64,000 nucleotides of DNA from Pseudomonas asgharzadehiana (GTDB lineage Bacteria; Pseudomonadota; Gammaproteobacteria; Pseudomonadales; Pseudomonadaceae): the NCBI RefSeq assembly GCF_019139815.1, contig NZ_CP077079.1:2666001-2730000 (forward strand). The letters run 5' to 3'. Of this stretch, positions 42,884 to 50,754 are shown piece by piece (the first letter of the stretch is position 1; the number at the start of each line of letters is the position of its first letter). Position numbers and translations under genes: made by a program. Under the pieces are notes generated by a model, which was not told the DNA's origin, ran no database searches, and saw only the letters and a list, made by a program, of their open reading frames with translations.

Positions 42884-43054
42884 CCTATTGAGCAAGGGAG
42901 CTACCGCCAACGCTGCTAAACGAGGGTGGCAGCTGTACGCGGGTTAGCAGACCGGTCAATAGGAAAACCAGCGCACCCGAGGGTGCCCCGCGCACAGCCA
43001 CCATAAAACGCAGAGGTGAACCGTGTGCCTATTGACGTCAGGCTGCTAAACCCG
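42884..43054 (-). ncRNA. Leader RNA with two mutually exclusive nested pairings
   Basis: Read on the minus strand. Segment A' (CTGCTAACCCG, 42950-42940) can pair upstream with CGGGTTTAGCAG (43054-43043) or downstream with GTTTAGCAG (42921-42913). Segment B' (CCTATTGAC, 42963-42955) can pair upstream with GTCAATAGG (43036-43028) or downstream with CAATAGG (42890-42884), which is joined to the gene's Shine-Dalgarno. Each alternative is properly nested. GGTGGCTGT (43002-42994) can also pair with ACAGC..CCACC (42936-42925), and a small hairpin lies at 42973-42986. The layout resembles an attenuator controlling ribosome access. The structure is inferred by eye. Confidence 0.6.
42885..43004 (-). 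CDS. 39-codon upstream ORF in the leader
   Basis: ATG 43004 opens a 39-residue frame (starting MVAVRGAPSGALVFLLTG, ending SSLAQ) whose TAG (42887-42885) lies within CAATAGGAG, the Shine-Dalgarno of the small DUF gene, ten bases before its ATG. Ribosomes finishing this frame would end on the next ribosome-binding site, allowing coupling or blockade. The frame runs through segments B', A' and C' of the leader, so its translation would melt the 5' hairpin. Its own Shine-Dalgarno is not obvious and an in-frame TAG lies nine codons upstream, so translation is unproven. Confidence 0.45.
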   Translation of the reverse strand: MVAVRGAPSGALVFLLTGLLTRVQLPPSFSSVGGSSLAQ

Positions 43055-43253
43055 ATCACTGAAATCCAGCGACGCAGCGAAGACTAGCCACCGATTGCAA
43101 CAGGCACAAGGCGGCGGAGATTGTCTAGGAAACGTCCTGCAATTAAAAGGGAGGCGCCTTGCTGGCCCTTTACAAGCCATGACCAAATGCAATTAGCCCC
43201 ACATGGAAAATACGGTGCGTGAGCGAGCGCCTGCGCCGCGATTACCACCTGCG

Positions 43254-44834
43254 CTACGGCTTCAACTGCTTCCAGTCAATCGAAAACCGCGCCAGGTATT
43301 TGCGCAGCCGATCCGCATCGTTCGGTTGCGCCTTGGCCTGGCGTGAGACGCCAAACAAGCGTCGGCCTGCATCGGACAGGCTGTCGGCTTGCAGGCATAC
43401 GTCGATGACGGCTTTGAGTTGTAGCTGGTCAAACAGATCCAGGTCGGCCGGCAGGCACGCGTGGGGTGCGCTGATGCCCCAGGCATAACGCAGGCGCTGT
43501 ATTTCTTCCTCGACCTGGGCTTGATCGATACGCCCGCTGTCGGCCAGGGTCGCCATGCGTGTGATGGAGGCGGACAGTTCGCGAAAATTGCCCAGCCACG
43601 CCGCTTCGCTGGAGCAGGCAAACGCCAGGTAGCGGCGCCGCGCTTCCAGGTTGAAACGTACGCGACGGCCTTGTTCGCGGGCGTGGCGCTCCAGCTCGAA
43701 GTCGAGGTTCGGCTCGATGTCTTCGCGGCGGCCCGCCAGGCCGGGCAGGTCGAAGGTCCATAGGTTGATGCGCGCGTAGAGGTCTTCGCGAAACAACCCG
43801 TCGGCGACCCGCTCGCGCAGGTCGCGGTGGGTGCCGGCGATGATCAGGAAGTCGCTGGCCACTTCGGTGTCGGCGCCCATCGGGTAGAAGCGTTTTTCTT
43901 CAATGGCCTTGAGCAGCATGGCCTGTTCGTCGAGGCCCAGTTCGCCGATTTCATCGAGGAACAGCATGCCACCGTGGGCGGCGCGCAACAGGCCGTCGCG
44001 GGCGTTTTGCGCGCCGGTGAAGGCGCCCTTGATATGCCCGAACAGCGCGGACATGGCGCCATCGCCGCGCAGGGTGGCGCAGTTCACCTCAACGAAGCGG
44101 CCCTGCAGTTGATGGCGGCTGCGCTTGAGTTCGTAGATGCGCCGGGCGAGGAAGGATTTACCGGCCCCGGTTGGGCCGATCAACAGCATCGGCGCGGTGG
44201 AGCGCACGGCCACGCGTTCGATCTGTTCGATGGAAGCGTTGAACGCAGGGTTGCGTGTGGCGATCCCGGATTTGAGAAACGCCAGGCCTTCCAGGCGCTG
44301 GTGGGCGAAACGCGAAGCGATGCGGTCGTAGCGCGACAGGTCGAGGTCGATCAGGGTGTGGGTGCCGGTGGCGGGTGCGTCGGCATCCAGGCGTCGGCTG
44401 GGGGAGGTTTGTATCAGGCGGGCCGGCAAGGTGCGCGCTTCGGTGAGCAGGAACCAGCAAATCTGCGCCACGTGGGTGCCGGTGGTGATATGCACCAGGT
44501 AATCCTCGCGCTCGGTGTCGAAGCGGTAGGCACTGGTGAAGTCGTGCAACGCGCCGTACACCTCTTCGAAATCCCAGGGATTGGCCAGCGGCATCGGGTG
44601 CAGGCGCACCTCGGTGTGGGGCGAGATCTGCTGGATGTCGGCGCGCACTCGCTCGGCAAGGCTGACATCGCGGGCGTCGACGTCGTGGATCAGTTCCAGG
44701 CGGTCGATCTGCAGATCATCCTGCTGGCACAGCCCGACGCTGGGGCGCCAGTGGTTCCAGCGATTGGCGCCCTTGCCGACGCGATCCAGCTTGGAACCGA
44801 TAAATCCGATGGCGACCGTGCGCTTGTGTTTCAT
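43254..44834 (-). CDS. rtcR: RtcR, sigma54 activator of the RNA repair operon
   Basis: A 526-residue enhancer-binding protein. The N-terminal RtcR/CARF-type domain (about residues 1-180) senses a signal from RNA damage. The central AAA+ domain has Walker A GPTGAGKS, the sigma54-contact loop GAFTGA and Walker [10 protein letters not shown]. The C-terminus is a diverged DNA-binding region. CARF domains bind cyclic oligoadenylates or linear RNA ends. It is divergent from rtcB, which has a sigma54-type promoter, as in E. coli. Full length, with ATG 44834. Confidence 0.95.
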   Translation of the reverse strand: MKHKRTVAIGFIGSKLDRVGKGANRWNHWRPSVGLCQQDDLQIDRLELIHDVDARDVSLAERVRADIQQISPHTEVRLHPMPLANPWDFEEVYGALHDFTSAYRFDTEREDYLVHITTGTHVAQICWFLLTEARTLPARLIQTSPSRRLDADAPATGTHTLIDLDLSRYDRIASRFAHQRLEGLAFLKSGIATRNPAFNASIEQIERVAVRSTAPMLLIGPTGAGKSFLARRIYELKRSRHQLQGRFVEVNCATLRGDGAMSALFGHIKGAFTGAQNARDGLLRAAHGGMLFLDEIGELGLDEQAMLLKAIEEKRFYPMGADTEVASDFLIIAGTHRDLRERVADGLFREDLYARINLWTFDLPGLAGRREDIEPNLDFELERHAREQGRRVRFNLEARRRYLAFACSSEAAWLGNFRELSASITRMATLADSGRIDQAQVEEEIQRLRYAWGISAPHACLPADLDLFDQLQLKAVIDVCLQADSLSDAGRRLFGVSRQAKAQPNDADRLRKYLARFSIDWKQLKP

Positions 44835-44980
44835 GGCTGGACCAAAATATAAGTAACGATATGTAAGGATAGAAATAGGGGGATGGGTTTGTCATCGTTT
44901 TTCAGCGATAAAAAGATTGCGGATAAAAATAGTTATATAAAACAATCTATTACGTGTTTTTTAACGCCGAGCGTAAAACC

Positions 44981-44996
44981 TGGCACGTCTGCTGCT
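44981..44996 (+). promoter_or_regulatory. Sigma54 (-24/-12) promoter of rtcB-rlaP-rtcA
   Basis: TGGCACGTCTGCTGCT matches TGGCAC-N5-TTGCT with one mismatch in the -12 element (CTGCT). Transcription should begin near 45008, about 39 bases before ATG 45047. The adjacent RtcR is a sigma54 activator. The AT-rich stretch at 44840-44960 probably holds its enhancer sites. Confidence 0.75.
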
Positions 44997-45046
44997 GTCA
45001 CCAGCACGACGCCGTAACGACGGCTTTTCAAAAAAGAACCGAGATC

Positions 45047-46273
45047 ATGCAAAACAACACCTACCAACTGCTGGAAGTCGCCAACGGCAAACCGATCAAG
45101 CTCTGGACCGAAGGCGTTCCGGTGGAGCCCGAAGCTCGTCAGCAACTGATGAACACGGCCAGGATGCCGTTTATTTTCAAGCACCTCGCGGTGATGCCGG
45201 ATGTGCACCTGGGCAAGGGCTCGACCATCGGCAGCGTGATTCCCACCGTGGGCGCGATCATCCCGGCGGCGGTCGGGGTGGATATCGGCTGCGGCATGAT
45301 CGCCGCGCGCACCACGCTGATGGCCGGCGACCTGCCGGATAACCTGCATGGCCTGCGTTGTGCCATCGAGGCCGCCGTGCCCCATGGCCGTACCCGCAGC
45401 CGTAAAGGCCGTGACAAAGGCGCGTGGGAAGACGTGCCGGCCCAGGCCGATCAGGTATGGGCCACGTTGCATCCGCGCTTCAAGGCGATCACCGACAAGT
45501 ACCCGCAACTGGAGCGCAGCAACCACCGCCAACACCTGGGGACGTTGGGCACCGGCAACCACTTTGTCGAGGTGTGCCTGGATGAGGCCAACCGTGTCTG
45601 GTTCATGTTGCACAGCGGCTCGCGGGGCGTGGGCAATGCCATCGGCAACCTGTTTATCCAGTTGGCCCAGGCAGACATGCGTCAGCACCTGGCCAACCTG
45701 CCGGACCGCGACCTGGCGTATTTCGATGAGGGCAGCCAGCACTTCGATGACTACGTGCAAGCCGTGGGATGGGCTCAGGATTTTGCCCGGCAGAACCGCG
45801 AGTTAATGATGCGCGCGGTGGTCCAGGCCACGCGGCAAGTGATCAGCAAACCGTTTGAAGTGGCGCTGGAAGCGGTGAACTGCCATCACAACTATGTGCA
45901 AAAAGAGCGGCATTTTGGCGAAGACATCCTGGTGACCCGCAAGGGCGCGGTCTCCGCGAAAAAAGGCGAGTTGGGGATTATTCCGGGCTCCATGGGCGCA
46001 AAAAGCTTCATCGTGCGCGGGCTGGGCAACGAACAATCGTTCTGCTCGTGCAGCCATGGTGCGGGCCGCACCATGAGCCGCACCAAGGCGAAGAACACCT
46101 TTACCGTCGCCGACCAGATCCGCGCGACCGCCCATGTGGAGTGCCGCAAGGACGCCGATGTGATCGACGAAATACCGATGGCCTACAAGGACATCGACCG
46201 CGTCATGCACGCCCAGCGCGAGTTGGTGCAGGTGCTGCACACCTTGCATCAGGTGGTGTGCGTCAAGGGATAA
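45047..46273 (+). CDS. rtcB: RNA-splicing ligase RtcB
   Basis: A 408-residue Mn2+/GTP-dependent RNA ligase that joins 2',3'-cyclic phosphate or 3'-phosphate ends to 5'-OH ends. Metal ligands lie in AVGVDIGCGM, GTGNHFVEV and LHSGSRGVGN. The guanylylated His is in CSCSHGAGRTMSRTKAK. Start ATG 45047 (MQNNTYQLL) matches the family; the longer frame begins upstream of the sigma54 transcription start. The length suits the shorter bacterial RtcB branch. It is first in the operon rtcB-rlaP-rtcA. Confidence 0.96.
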   Translation: MQNNTYQLLEVANGKPIKLWTEGVPVEPEARQQLMNTARMPFIFKHLAVMPDVHLGKGSTIGSVIPTVGAIIPAAVGVDIGCGMIAARTTLMAGDLPDNLHGLRCAIEAAVPHGRTRSRKGRDKGAWEDVPAQADQVWATLHPRFKAITDKYPQLERSNHRQHLGTLGTGNHFVEVCLDEANRVWFMLHSGSRGVGNAIGNLFIQLAQADMRQHLANLPDRDLAYFDEGSQHFDDYVQAVGWAQDFARQNRELMMRAVVQATRQVISKPFEVALEAVNCHHNYVQKERHFGEDILVTRKGAVSAKKGELGIIPGSMGAKSFIVRGLGNEQSFCSCSHGAGRTMSRTKAKNTFTVADQIRATAHVECRKDADVIDEIPMAYKDIDRVMHAQRELVQVLHTLHQVVCVKG

Positions 46274-46287
46274 ACGGAGGAATCGAA

Positions 46288-47076
46288 ATGCAAAGGGAAG
46301 AACGGCACCCGTTGAGCGACGCCATGCGCGCCCGGGTTGCGCAGGAACTGGACCGAATAGAGCGCGAGCGCAATGTGAAAGTGCTGTATGCCTGCGAATC
46401 CGGCAGTCGCGCCTGGGGTTTTGCTTCCACCGACAGCGACTACGATGTGCGCTTTGTCTATGTGGAAAAACCTGATTGGTTCATGCAGGTGGATGCGCCG
46501 CGCGACGTGATCGAACGTCCGCTGGATGACGAGTTGGACGTGAGTGGCTGGGAACTGCGCAAGACTTTGGGTCTGCTGCGCAAATCCAATCCCACGTTAC
46601 TGGAGTGGCTGGATTCGCCGTTGGTGTATCGCCAGCAAACCGAGGCCACCGCGCAGTTGCGGGCGTTGGCCGAAGCCTTCTACAGCCCGCCGGCTGCGCG
46701 TAATCACTACCTGTCGATGGCCAGGAAGAACTTTCGCGGTTACCTGCAAGGCGAAACGGTACGCTTCAAGAAGTACTTCTACGTGCTGCGGCCGTTGCTG
46801 GCGGTGCGCTGGATCGATCTGGGCCTGGGGCGCCCGCCGATGACCTTCGCCGACTTGCTGAGCACGGTGAGCGACGCGCCTCTGTTGGACGAAGTGGCGA
46901 CATTGCTGGCGCTCAAACGCAATGCCGGTGAGGCGGCTTATGGTCCGCGGCGGCCGGCGTTGCATGCCTTCATCGTGGCTGAGCTGGAACGCGAGGTACC
47001 GGTATTGCCACGCACTCGGGAAGACTCGCAACGACTGGACCGCTACCTGCGGGACACGGTCAAACGGTTTGCATAA
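46288..47076 (+). CDS. RlaP-like nucleotidyltransferase of the RNA repair operon
   Basis: A 262-residue polymerase-beta-fold nucleotidyltransferase. The catalytic motif is GSRAWGFASTDSDYDVRF (residues 32-49), with the Gly-Ser and two Asp needed for metal and nucleotide binding. The rest is helical (FYSPPAARNHYLSMARKNFR, VRWIDLGLGRPPMTF). It corresponds to RlaP, a family found with RtcB and other RNA ligases and proposed to add nucleotides to RNA ends before ligation. It sits between rtcB and rtcA, 14 bases after rtcB behind CGGAGG and eight bases before rtcA, so co-expression is clear. The activity is inferred. Confidence 0.85.
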   Translation: MQREERHPLSDAMRARVAQELDRIERERNVKVLYACESGSRAWGFASTDSDYDVRFVYVEKPDWFMQVDAPRDVIERPLDDELDVSGWELRKTLGLLRKSNPTLLEWLDSPLVYRQQTEATAQLRALAEAFYSPPAARNHYLSMARKNFRGYLQGETVRFKKYFYVLRPLLAVRWIDLGLGRPPMTFADLLSTVSDAPLLDEVATLLALKRNAGEAAYGPRRPALHAFIVAELEREVPVLPRTREDSQRLDRYLRDTVKRFA

Positions 47077-47084
47077 GGACGACT

Positions 47085-48110
47085 ATGAAACAGGACGTGA
47101 TTGAACTGGATGGTGCCATCGGCGGTGGCCAGGTATTGCGCAGTGGCGTGAGCCTGTCGATGGTAACCGGGCGGACGTTGCTCATCAGGAACATCCGCGC
47201 CAGGCGCAGCCGCCCGGGGTTGATGCGCCAACACTTGACGGCCGTGCTGGCCGCAGCCCAGGTGTGTGGCGCGCGGGTGGAAGGCGCTGAGCTGGGATCG
47301 CAAACCCTGCGCTTTGCGCCGGGGCCGATTCAGGGCGGCGACTACCGCTTTGCGATTGGCACGGCGGGCAGTTGCACCCTGGTGTTGCAAACGCTGTTGC
47401 CGGCGTTGTTGCGGGCACCGGGCGCCAGCCGCGTGACCCTGTGCGGCGGCACTCATAACCCGCTGGCGCCGCCAGTGGACTTTTTGCAACGTGCCTGGTT
47501 GCCGTTGTTGCGGCGCATGGGCGCGCGTGTCGAGTTGACGCTGCTCCGGCATGGTTTCGTCCCGGCCGGTGGCGGCGAGTTGCAGGCGTTTATCCAGCCC
47601 GGCGAACTGGCGCCGTTGCACCTGATGCAGCGTGGCACATTGCTGCAAGCGCGGGCGACCACGCTGAGCGCCGGCCTGCCCCCCCAGGTGAGCGAGCGTG
47701 AGTTCAAGCGCGTACGCCAGCGACTGGACTTCAGCCTGGAGCAGTTGTCTGCGGTCGAGATAGACCCCGATCAAGGCCCGGGCAATGTGCTGATGCTGGA
47801 GTACACACACGAGCACGTCACCGAAGTGTTCAGCGCCTTTGGCATGGCCAGGGTTCGCGCCGAAACCGTGGCCGATGAGGCGATCAACCAGGCCCTGCAA
47901 TGGCTGGCCAGCGACACGGCGGTCGGCGAACACCTGGCCGATCAACTGCTGTTACCGATGGCATTGGCGGGCGGTGGCAGTTTTACCACGCCGCAGATGA
48001 GCGACCATCTGCACAGCAATATGGCGGTGATCTGCCGCTTCCTGCCGGTAGTGATTGAAACCCACGAGCAGGAGGAGGGCGGGTTGAAGGTCGAGTGCCG
48101 GGCGCGCTAA
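47085..48110 (+). CDS. rtcA: RNA 3'-terminal phosphate cyclase RtcA
   Basis: A 341-residue ATP-dependent enzyme that converts RNA 3'-phosphates to 2',3'-cyclic phosphates, making ends RtcB can seal. Family features: opening DGAIGGGQVLRSGVSLSMVTG, RPGLMRQHLTAV, HGFVPAGGGELQAF, and near the C-terminus FTTPQMSDHLHSNMAVI with the catalytic His. It is last in the operon. Its final four bases overlap the end of the convergent LacI gene. Confidence 0.95.
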   Translation: MKQDVIELDGAIGGGQVLRSGVSLSMVTGRTLLIRNIRARRSRPGLMRQHLTAVLAAAQVCGARVEGAELGSQTLRFAPGPIQGGDYRFAIGTAGSCTLVLQTLLPALLRAPGASRVTLCGGTHNPLAPPVDFLQRAWLPLLRRMGARVELTLLRHGFVPAGGGELQAFIQPGELAPLHLMQRGTLLQARATTLSAGLPPQVSEREFKRVRQRLDFSLEQLSAVEIDPDQGPGNVLMLEYTHEHVTEVFSAFGMARVRAETVADEAINQALQWLASDTAVGEHLADQLLLPMALAGGGSFTTPQMSDHLHSNMAVICRFLPVVIETHEQEEGGLKVECRAR

Positions 48111-49150
48111 AGATTCTCGGAGGTAACAATCTGCGGCGCTATATGCACCCGATGCCGCAGCGCATCGAACCCCTCGGCACTCTGCAACTCCACCAGCAAC
48201 TGCACCAGTACCAGCGCCGTCTGGCGCGGTTGCGAGTCCATCACCACATCGATCAGGCCCTGGCTCAACGCCTGGCGTGACAATTCGGTGGACTCCTGCA
48301 AAATGCAGCACAGCGCGGGCCGCTTGGGCAGTTGCGCCAGGGCGCTGATAATGCCGTCGCCACCGCCGCCCACCACGCACAGGCCGCGCAGGTCGGTGTG
48401 GCGGCTGATCAGGTCGAGGGTGGCTTCTTCGGTAATGTCGCAGTTGTCCAGGTTGATCAGCGGTTCCAGCGGCTTGAGCCCCGGCGCGTGTTCGGCCAGG
48501 TAGCTGTGCAGGCCTTCGACCCGTGCCTGGTGGCCGAGGAAGCGATGGCCGCCGAGCAGGATCCCCACGCTGCCTTTGCGCGCGCCGCACGTGCGTGCGA
48601 GCAACCAGCCCATGGTGCGCCCGACCACGTGGTTGTCCTGGCCCACGTAGGGTTCCAGGGCCTGCTCATGAATATCCGAAAGCAGCGCCACCACCGGCAC
48701 GCCGGCCGCGCGGATCTGGGCCAGGCACGCATTGATCAGCGGGTGGGCAAAGCTGACCACCGCGAGGGCGTCGCACTGCACGGCCAATTGTTCGATCTGC
48801 GCGACGATGGCGCTTGGGGTGCGGTCGTTGATGTATTCGAATTGGCAACTGAGGTTGGCCGTGGCGTGATGCTCTGCGGCGTCGCTGATCGACTGCGCCA
48901 GGTTCGCATAGAACGCCTGCGCCGTGCCCAGCAGCAGGATGCCGAAGCGGTAGGTGGGGCGGCGTTCGCGAATGCGTTGGCCGATCAGCCGCGCGGCAAA
49001 GTAGCCCACGGCTTCGGCGGCCTGGAACACCTGTTCGGCGGTGTCCGGGTTCACCGGCGCTCGCGCGTTCAATACGCGGTCGACGGTGGCCACACTGAGG
49101 CCCGCCTGGGCGGCCACGGTGGCGATGGTTGGGCGTTTGGTGGTGTGCAT
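48107..49150 (-). CDS. LacI-family regulator of the Moc-like oxygenase cluster
   Basis: A 347-residue LacI/GalR-type regulator. The HTH is at residues 8-27 (TIATVAAQAGLSVATVDRVL), with the hinge helix to about 60 and a periplasmic-binding-like sensor for the rest (FGILLLGTAQAFYANLAQS, CVVGGGGDGIISALAQLP). Such proteins respond to sugars or polyols. It is divergent from the desaturase-like gene, and a perfect 20-base palindrome lies between them at 49169-49188, 18 bases before its own ATG. It probably represses both itself and the cluster. It overlaps the end of rtcA by four bases. Confidence 0.9.
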   Translation of the reverse strand: MHTTKRPTIATVAAQAGLSVATVDRVLNARAPVNPDTAEQVFQAAEAVGYFAARLIGQRIRERRPTYRFGILLLGTAQAFYANLAQSISDAAEHHATANLSCQFEYINDRTPSAIVAQIEQLAVQCDALAVVSFAHPLINACLAQIRAAGVPVVALLSDIHEQALEPYVGQDNHVVGRTMGWLLARTCGARKGSVGILLGGHRFLGHQARVEGLHSYLAEHAPGLKPLEPLINLDNCDITEEATLDLISRHTDLRGLCVVGGGGDGIISALAQLPKRPALCCILQESTELSRQALSQGLIDVVMDSQPRQTALVLVQLLVELQSAEGFDALRHRVHIAPQIVTSENL

Positions 49151-49168
49151 GGCTGGCCCCTTGTGCGT

Positions 49169-49188
49169 CTTGATAGAAAACTATCAAG
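49169..49188. promoter_or_regulatory. LacI-type operator in the divergent region
   Basis: CTTGATAG (49169-49176), AAAA, CTATCAAG (49181-49188): a perfect palindrome with 8-base arms. A further CTTGATAG half-site lies at 49211-49218 beside a GATGATAG sequence, suggesting a second weaker operator. Size and position suit the adjacent LacI-family regulator, although most LacI operators have a central CG. Confidence 0.55.
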
Positions 49189-49302
49189 TCCCGCTGGGCC
49201 TGGATGATAGCTTGATAGGGAATGGATTCAAGGCCTTGAGGGGGATTTGGCCGCACTCTATGGTGGGTCTCGCAACGCATCTGAAACTTTTCGCTTGCGG
49301 AG

Positions 49303-49313
49303 AACAATAACAA
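49303..49313 (+). promoter_or_regulatory. Candidate Hfq/Crc CA motif at the desaturase-like gene
   Basis: AACAATAACAA ends on the first base of ATG 49313, right after GCGGAG. It contains overlapping AAnAAnAA matches. Confidence 0.6.
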
Positions 49314-50407
49314 TGCCTGAACACACCGCCCAAACCGCCCGGCGCGACTACAGCCTGACCGGCCCCGAAGCTGCCCGCGCGGCCGAAAAAGGCCTGGTCT
49401 CGGCCAGTTGGTACCAGTCGCCGATTTCCCGTAAACGCATGAAAGAACTCATGCAACGCCGAGACGGCCCGGCGCTGCTCGACACCGCCATCTGGGTGAT
49501 CGCGCTGTTTGCCACCGGCTTTGGCGGCTATTGGTTCTGGGGCTCGTGGGCCTGCGTGCCGTTCTTCCTCGCCTATGGCGTGTTATACGGCACCGCCTCC
49601 AACCCGCGCTGGCACGAAACCGGCCACGGCACCGCGTTCAAGACCCGCTGGATGAATGACGTGCTGTACCAGGTCGCCTGCTTCATGTGCATTTTCGAAC
49701 CGCATGTATGGCGCTGGAGCCATGCCCGTCACCACACCGACACCATCGTGGTCGGCCGCGACCCGGAGATCGTCGAGCCGCGCCCGCCGAGTCTGTGGAT
49801 GATGTTTCTCAGCCTGTTCAATCTGCCCCTCGCCTGGAAAACCTTCAGCGGTGTGGCGCGCCATGCCGTCGGCCAAATGAGCGCCCAGGAGCAGGACTTT
49901 ATCCCTGAATCGGAGTGGCCCAAGGTGTACCGCGCCGCGCGGATCTGGGTGGGTATATATGCGCTGCTCATCGGCACGGCGTTGTACCTGCACAGCTGGC
50001 TGCCGCTGATGCTGGTGGGCCTGCCGAGTATTTATGGCGCCTGGCTCGGCTACGTGTTCGGCCTGACCCAGCACGTGGGCCTGGCCGAAGACGTGCTCGA
50101 CCACCGCAGCAACTGCCGCACCATCTACATGAACCGCGTGCTGCGTTTTATCTACATGAACATGAATTACCACCTTGAGCACCACATGTACCCAATGGTG
50201 CCGTACCACGCCCTGGCGCAGTTGCACGAAGAGATCCGCAACGACTGCCCGCCGCCCTACGCCAATCTGTTCGAGGCTTACAAAGAGATCATCCCGACGA
50301 TCCTGAAGCAGCGCCGCGACCCGACGTATTTCGTGCAGCGGCCGATTCGCCCCCAGGCAGAACCGGCTGCCAGTGCCCCGACACATGCAGAAGCTGCTGT
50401 TAGCTAA
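49313..50407 (+). CDS. Membrane di-iron oxygenase (fatty acid desaturase-like, MocD-type)
   Basis: A 364-residue integral membrane protein with the three His boxes of desaturases and hydroxylases: RWHETGHG, WSHARHHTD and NYHLEHHMYP. Hydrophobic pairs are near residues 55-95 and 215-260. It should activate O2 at a di-iron centre. It is followed by a MocE-type Rieske ferredoxin and a reductase, which would supply electrons. In rhizobia the MocDEF trio is linked to catabolism of the rhizopine 3-O-methyl-scyllo-inosamine. The substrate here is unknown, with O- or N-demethylation of a sugar-like compound more likely than lipid desaturation. ATG 49313 follows GCGGAG. Confidence 0.85.
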   Translation: MPEHTAQTARRDYSLTGPEAARAAEKGLVSASWYQSPISRKRMKELMQRRDGPALLDTAIWVIALFATGFGGYWFWGSWACVPFFLAYGVLYGTASNPRWHETGHGTAFKTRWMNDVLYQVACFMCIFEPHVWRWSHARHHTDTIVVGRDPEIVEPRPPSLWMMFLSLFNLPLAWKTFSGVARHAVGQMSAQEQDFIPESEWPKVYRAARIWVGIYALLIGTALYLHSWLPLMLVGLPSIYGAWLGYVFGLTQHVGLAEDVLDHRSNCRTIYMNRVLRFIYMNMNYHLEHHMYPMVPYHALAQLHEEIRNDCPPPYANLFEAYKEIIPTILKQRRDPTYFVQRPIRPQAEPAASAPTHAEAAVS

Positions 50408-50433
50408 TCCTCCTTAAAACAAGAGATAACGCC

Positions 50434-50754
50434 ATGAACGATCAATGGATCGACGTCTGCGCCGTGGGCGAAATAGACGAAGAAGACGTGCTGCGCTTCG
50501 ATCACGGTGCCCACACCTACGCGGTGTTCCGCTCCGCCGACAATGAATTTTTTGCCACAGCCGGCCTGTGCACCCACGAGAAAATCCACCTCGCCGATGG
50601 CCTGGTGATGGACCATGTGGTCGAGTGCCCCAAGCACAACGGGCGCTTCGACTACCGCTCGGGCAAGGCCCTCGGCGCGCCGGTGTGCGTCAACCTCAAG
50701 ACCTACCCGGTGCGCGTTGAAGCGGGGCGGGTATTGCTCGCGGTCACGGCGTGA
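50434..50754 (+). CDS. MocE-type Rieske [2Fe-2S] ferredoxin
   Basis: A 106-residue Rieske ferredoxin. Cluster ligands are Cys-X-His in LCTHEKIHLADG and Cys-X2-His in VECPKHNGRFDYRSG. There is no oxygenase domain, so it is an electron carrier between the reductase encoded next and the membrane oxygenase encoded before. It starts 26 bases after the oxygenase gene, and its stop overlaps the reductase ATG by one base (TGATG). Confidence 0.93.
   Translation: MNDQWIDVCAVGEIDEEDVLRFDHGAHTYAVFRSADNEFFATAGLCTHEKIHLADGLVMDHVVECPKHNGRFDYRSGKALGAPVCVNLKTYPVRVEAGRVLLAVTA

Larger units (their letters stand above)
42875..43253 (-). other. Leader and promoter region upstream of the small DUF gene
   Basis: A 379-base gap between rtcR and the small DUF gene. 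The proximal half holds the structured leader (42884-43054) and a 39-codon ORF. The distal half (43055-43253) has no convincing gene; read on the minus strand it contains TTGCAA and TAGTCT elements near 43085-43100 that could be promoter parts, and no clear rtcR terminator. Confidence 0.6.

Noticed and set aside
42431..43054. Possible CRISPR or integron attC-like array
   Set aside because: The repeats are inverted, not regularly spaced direct repeats, and no integrase or Cas genes are present. A REPIN plus a separate leader RNA explains them.
45011..45028. Small hairpin GCCGT-AACG-ACGGC-TTTT in the rtcB leader, considered as a terminator
   Set aside because: The stem is only 5 bp and it lies between the sigma54 start and the rtcB ATG, where termination would silence the operon. 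Too weak to call.
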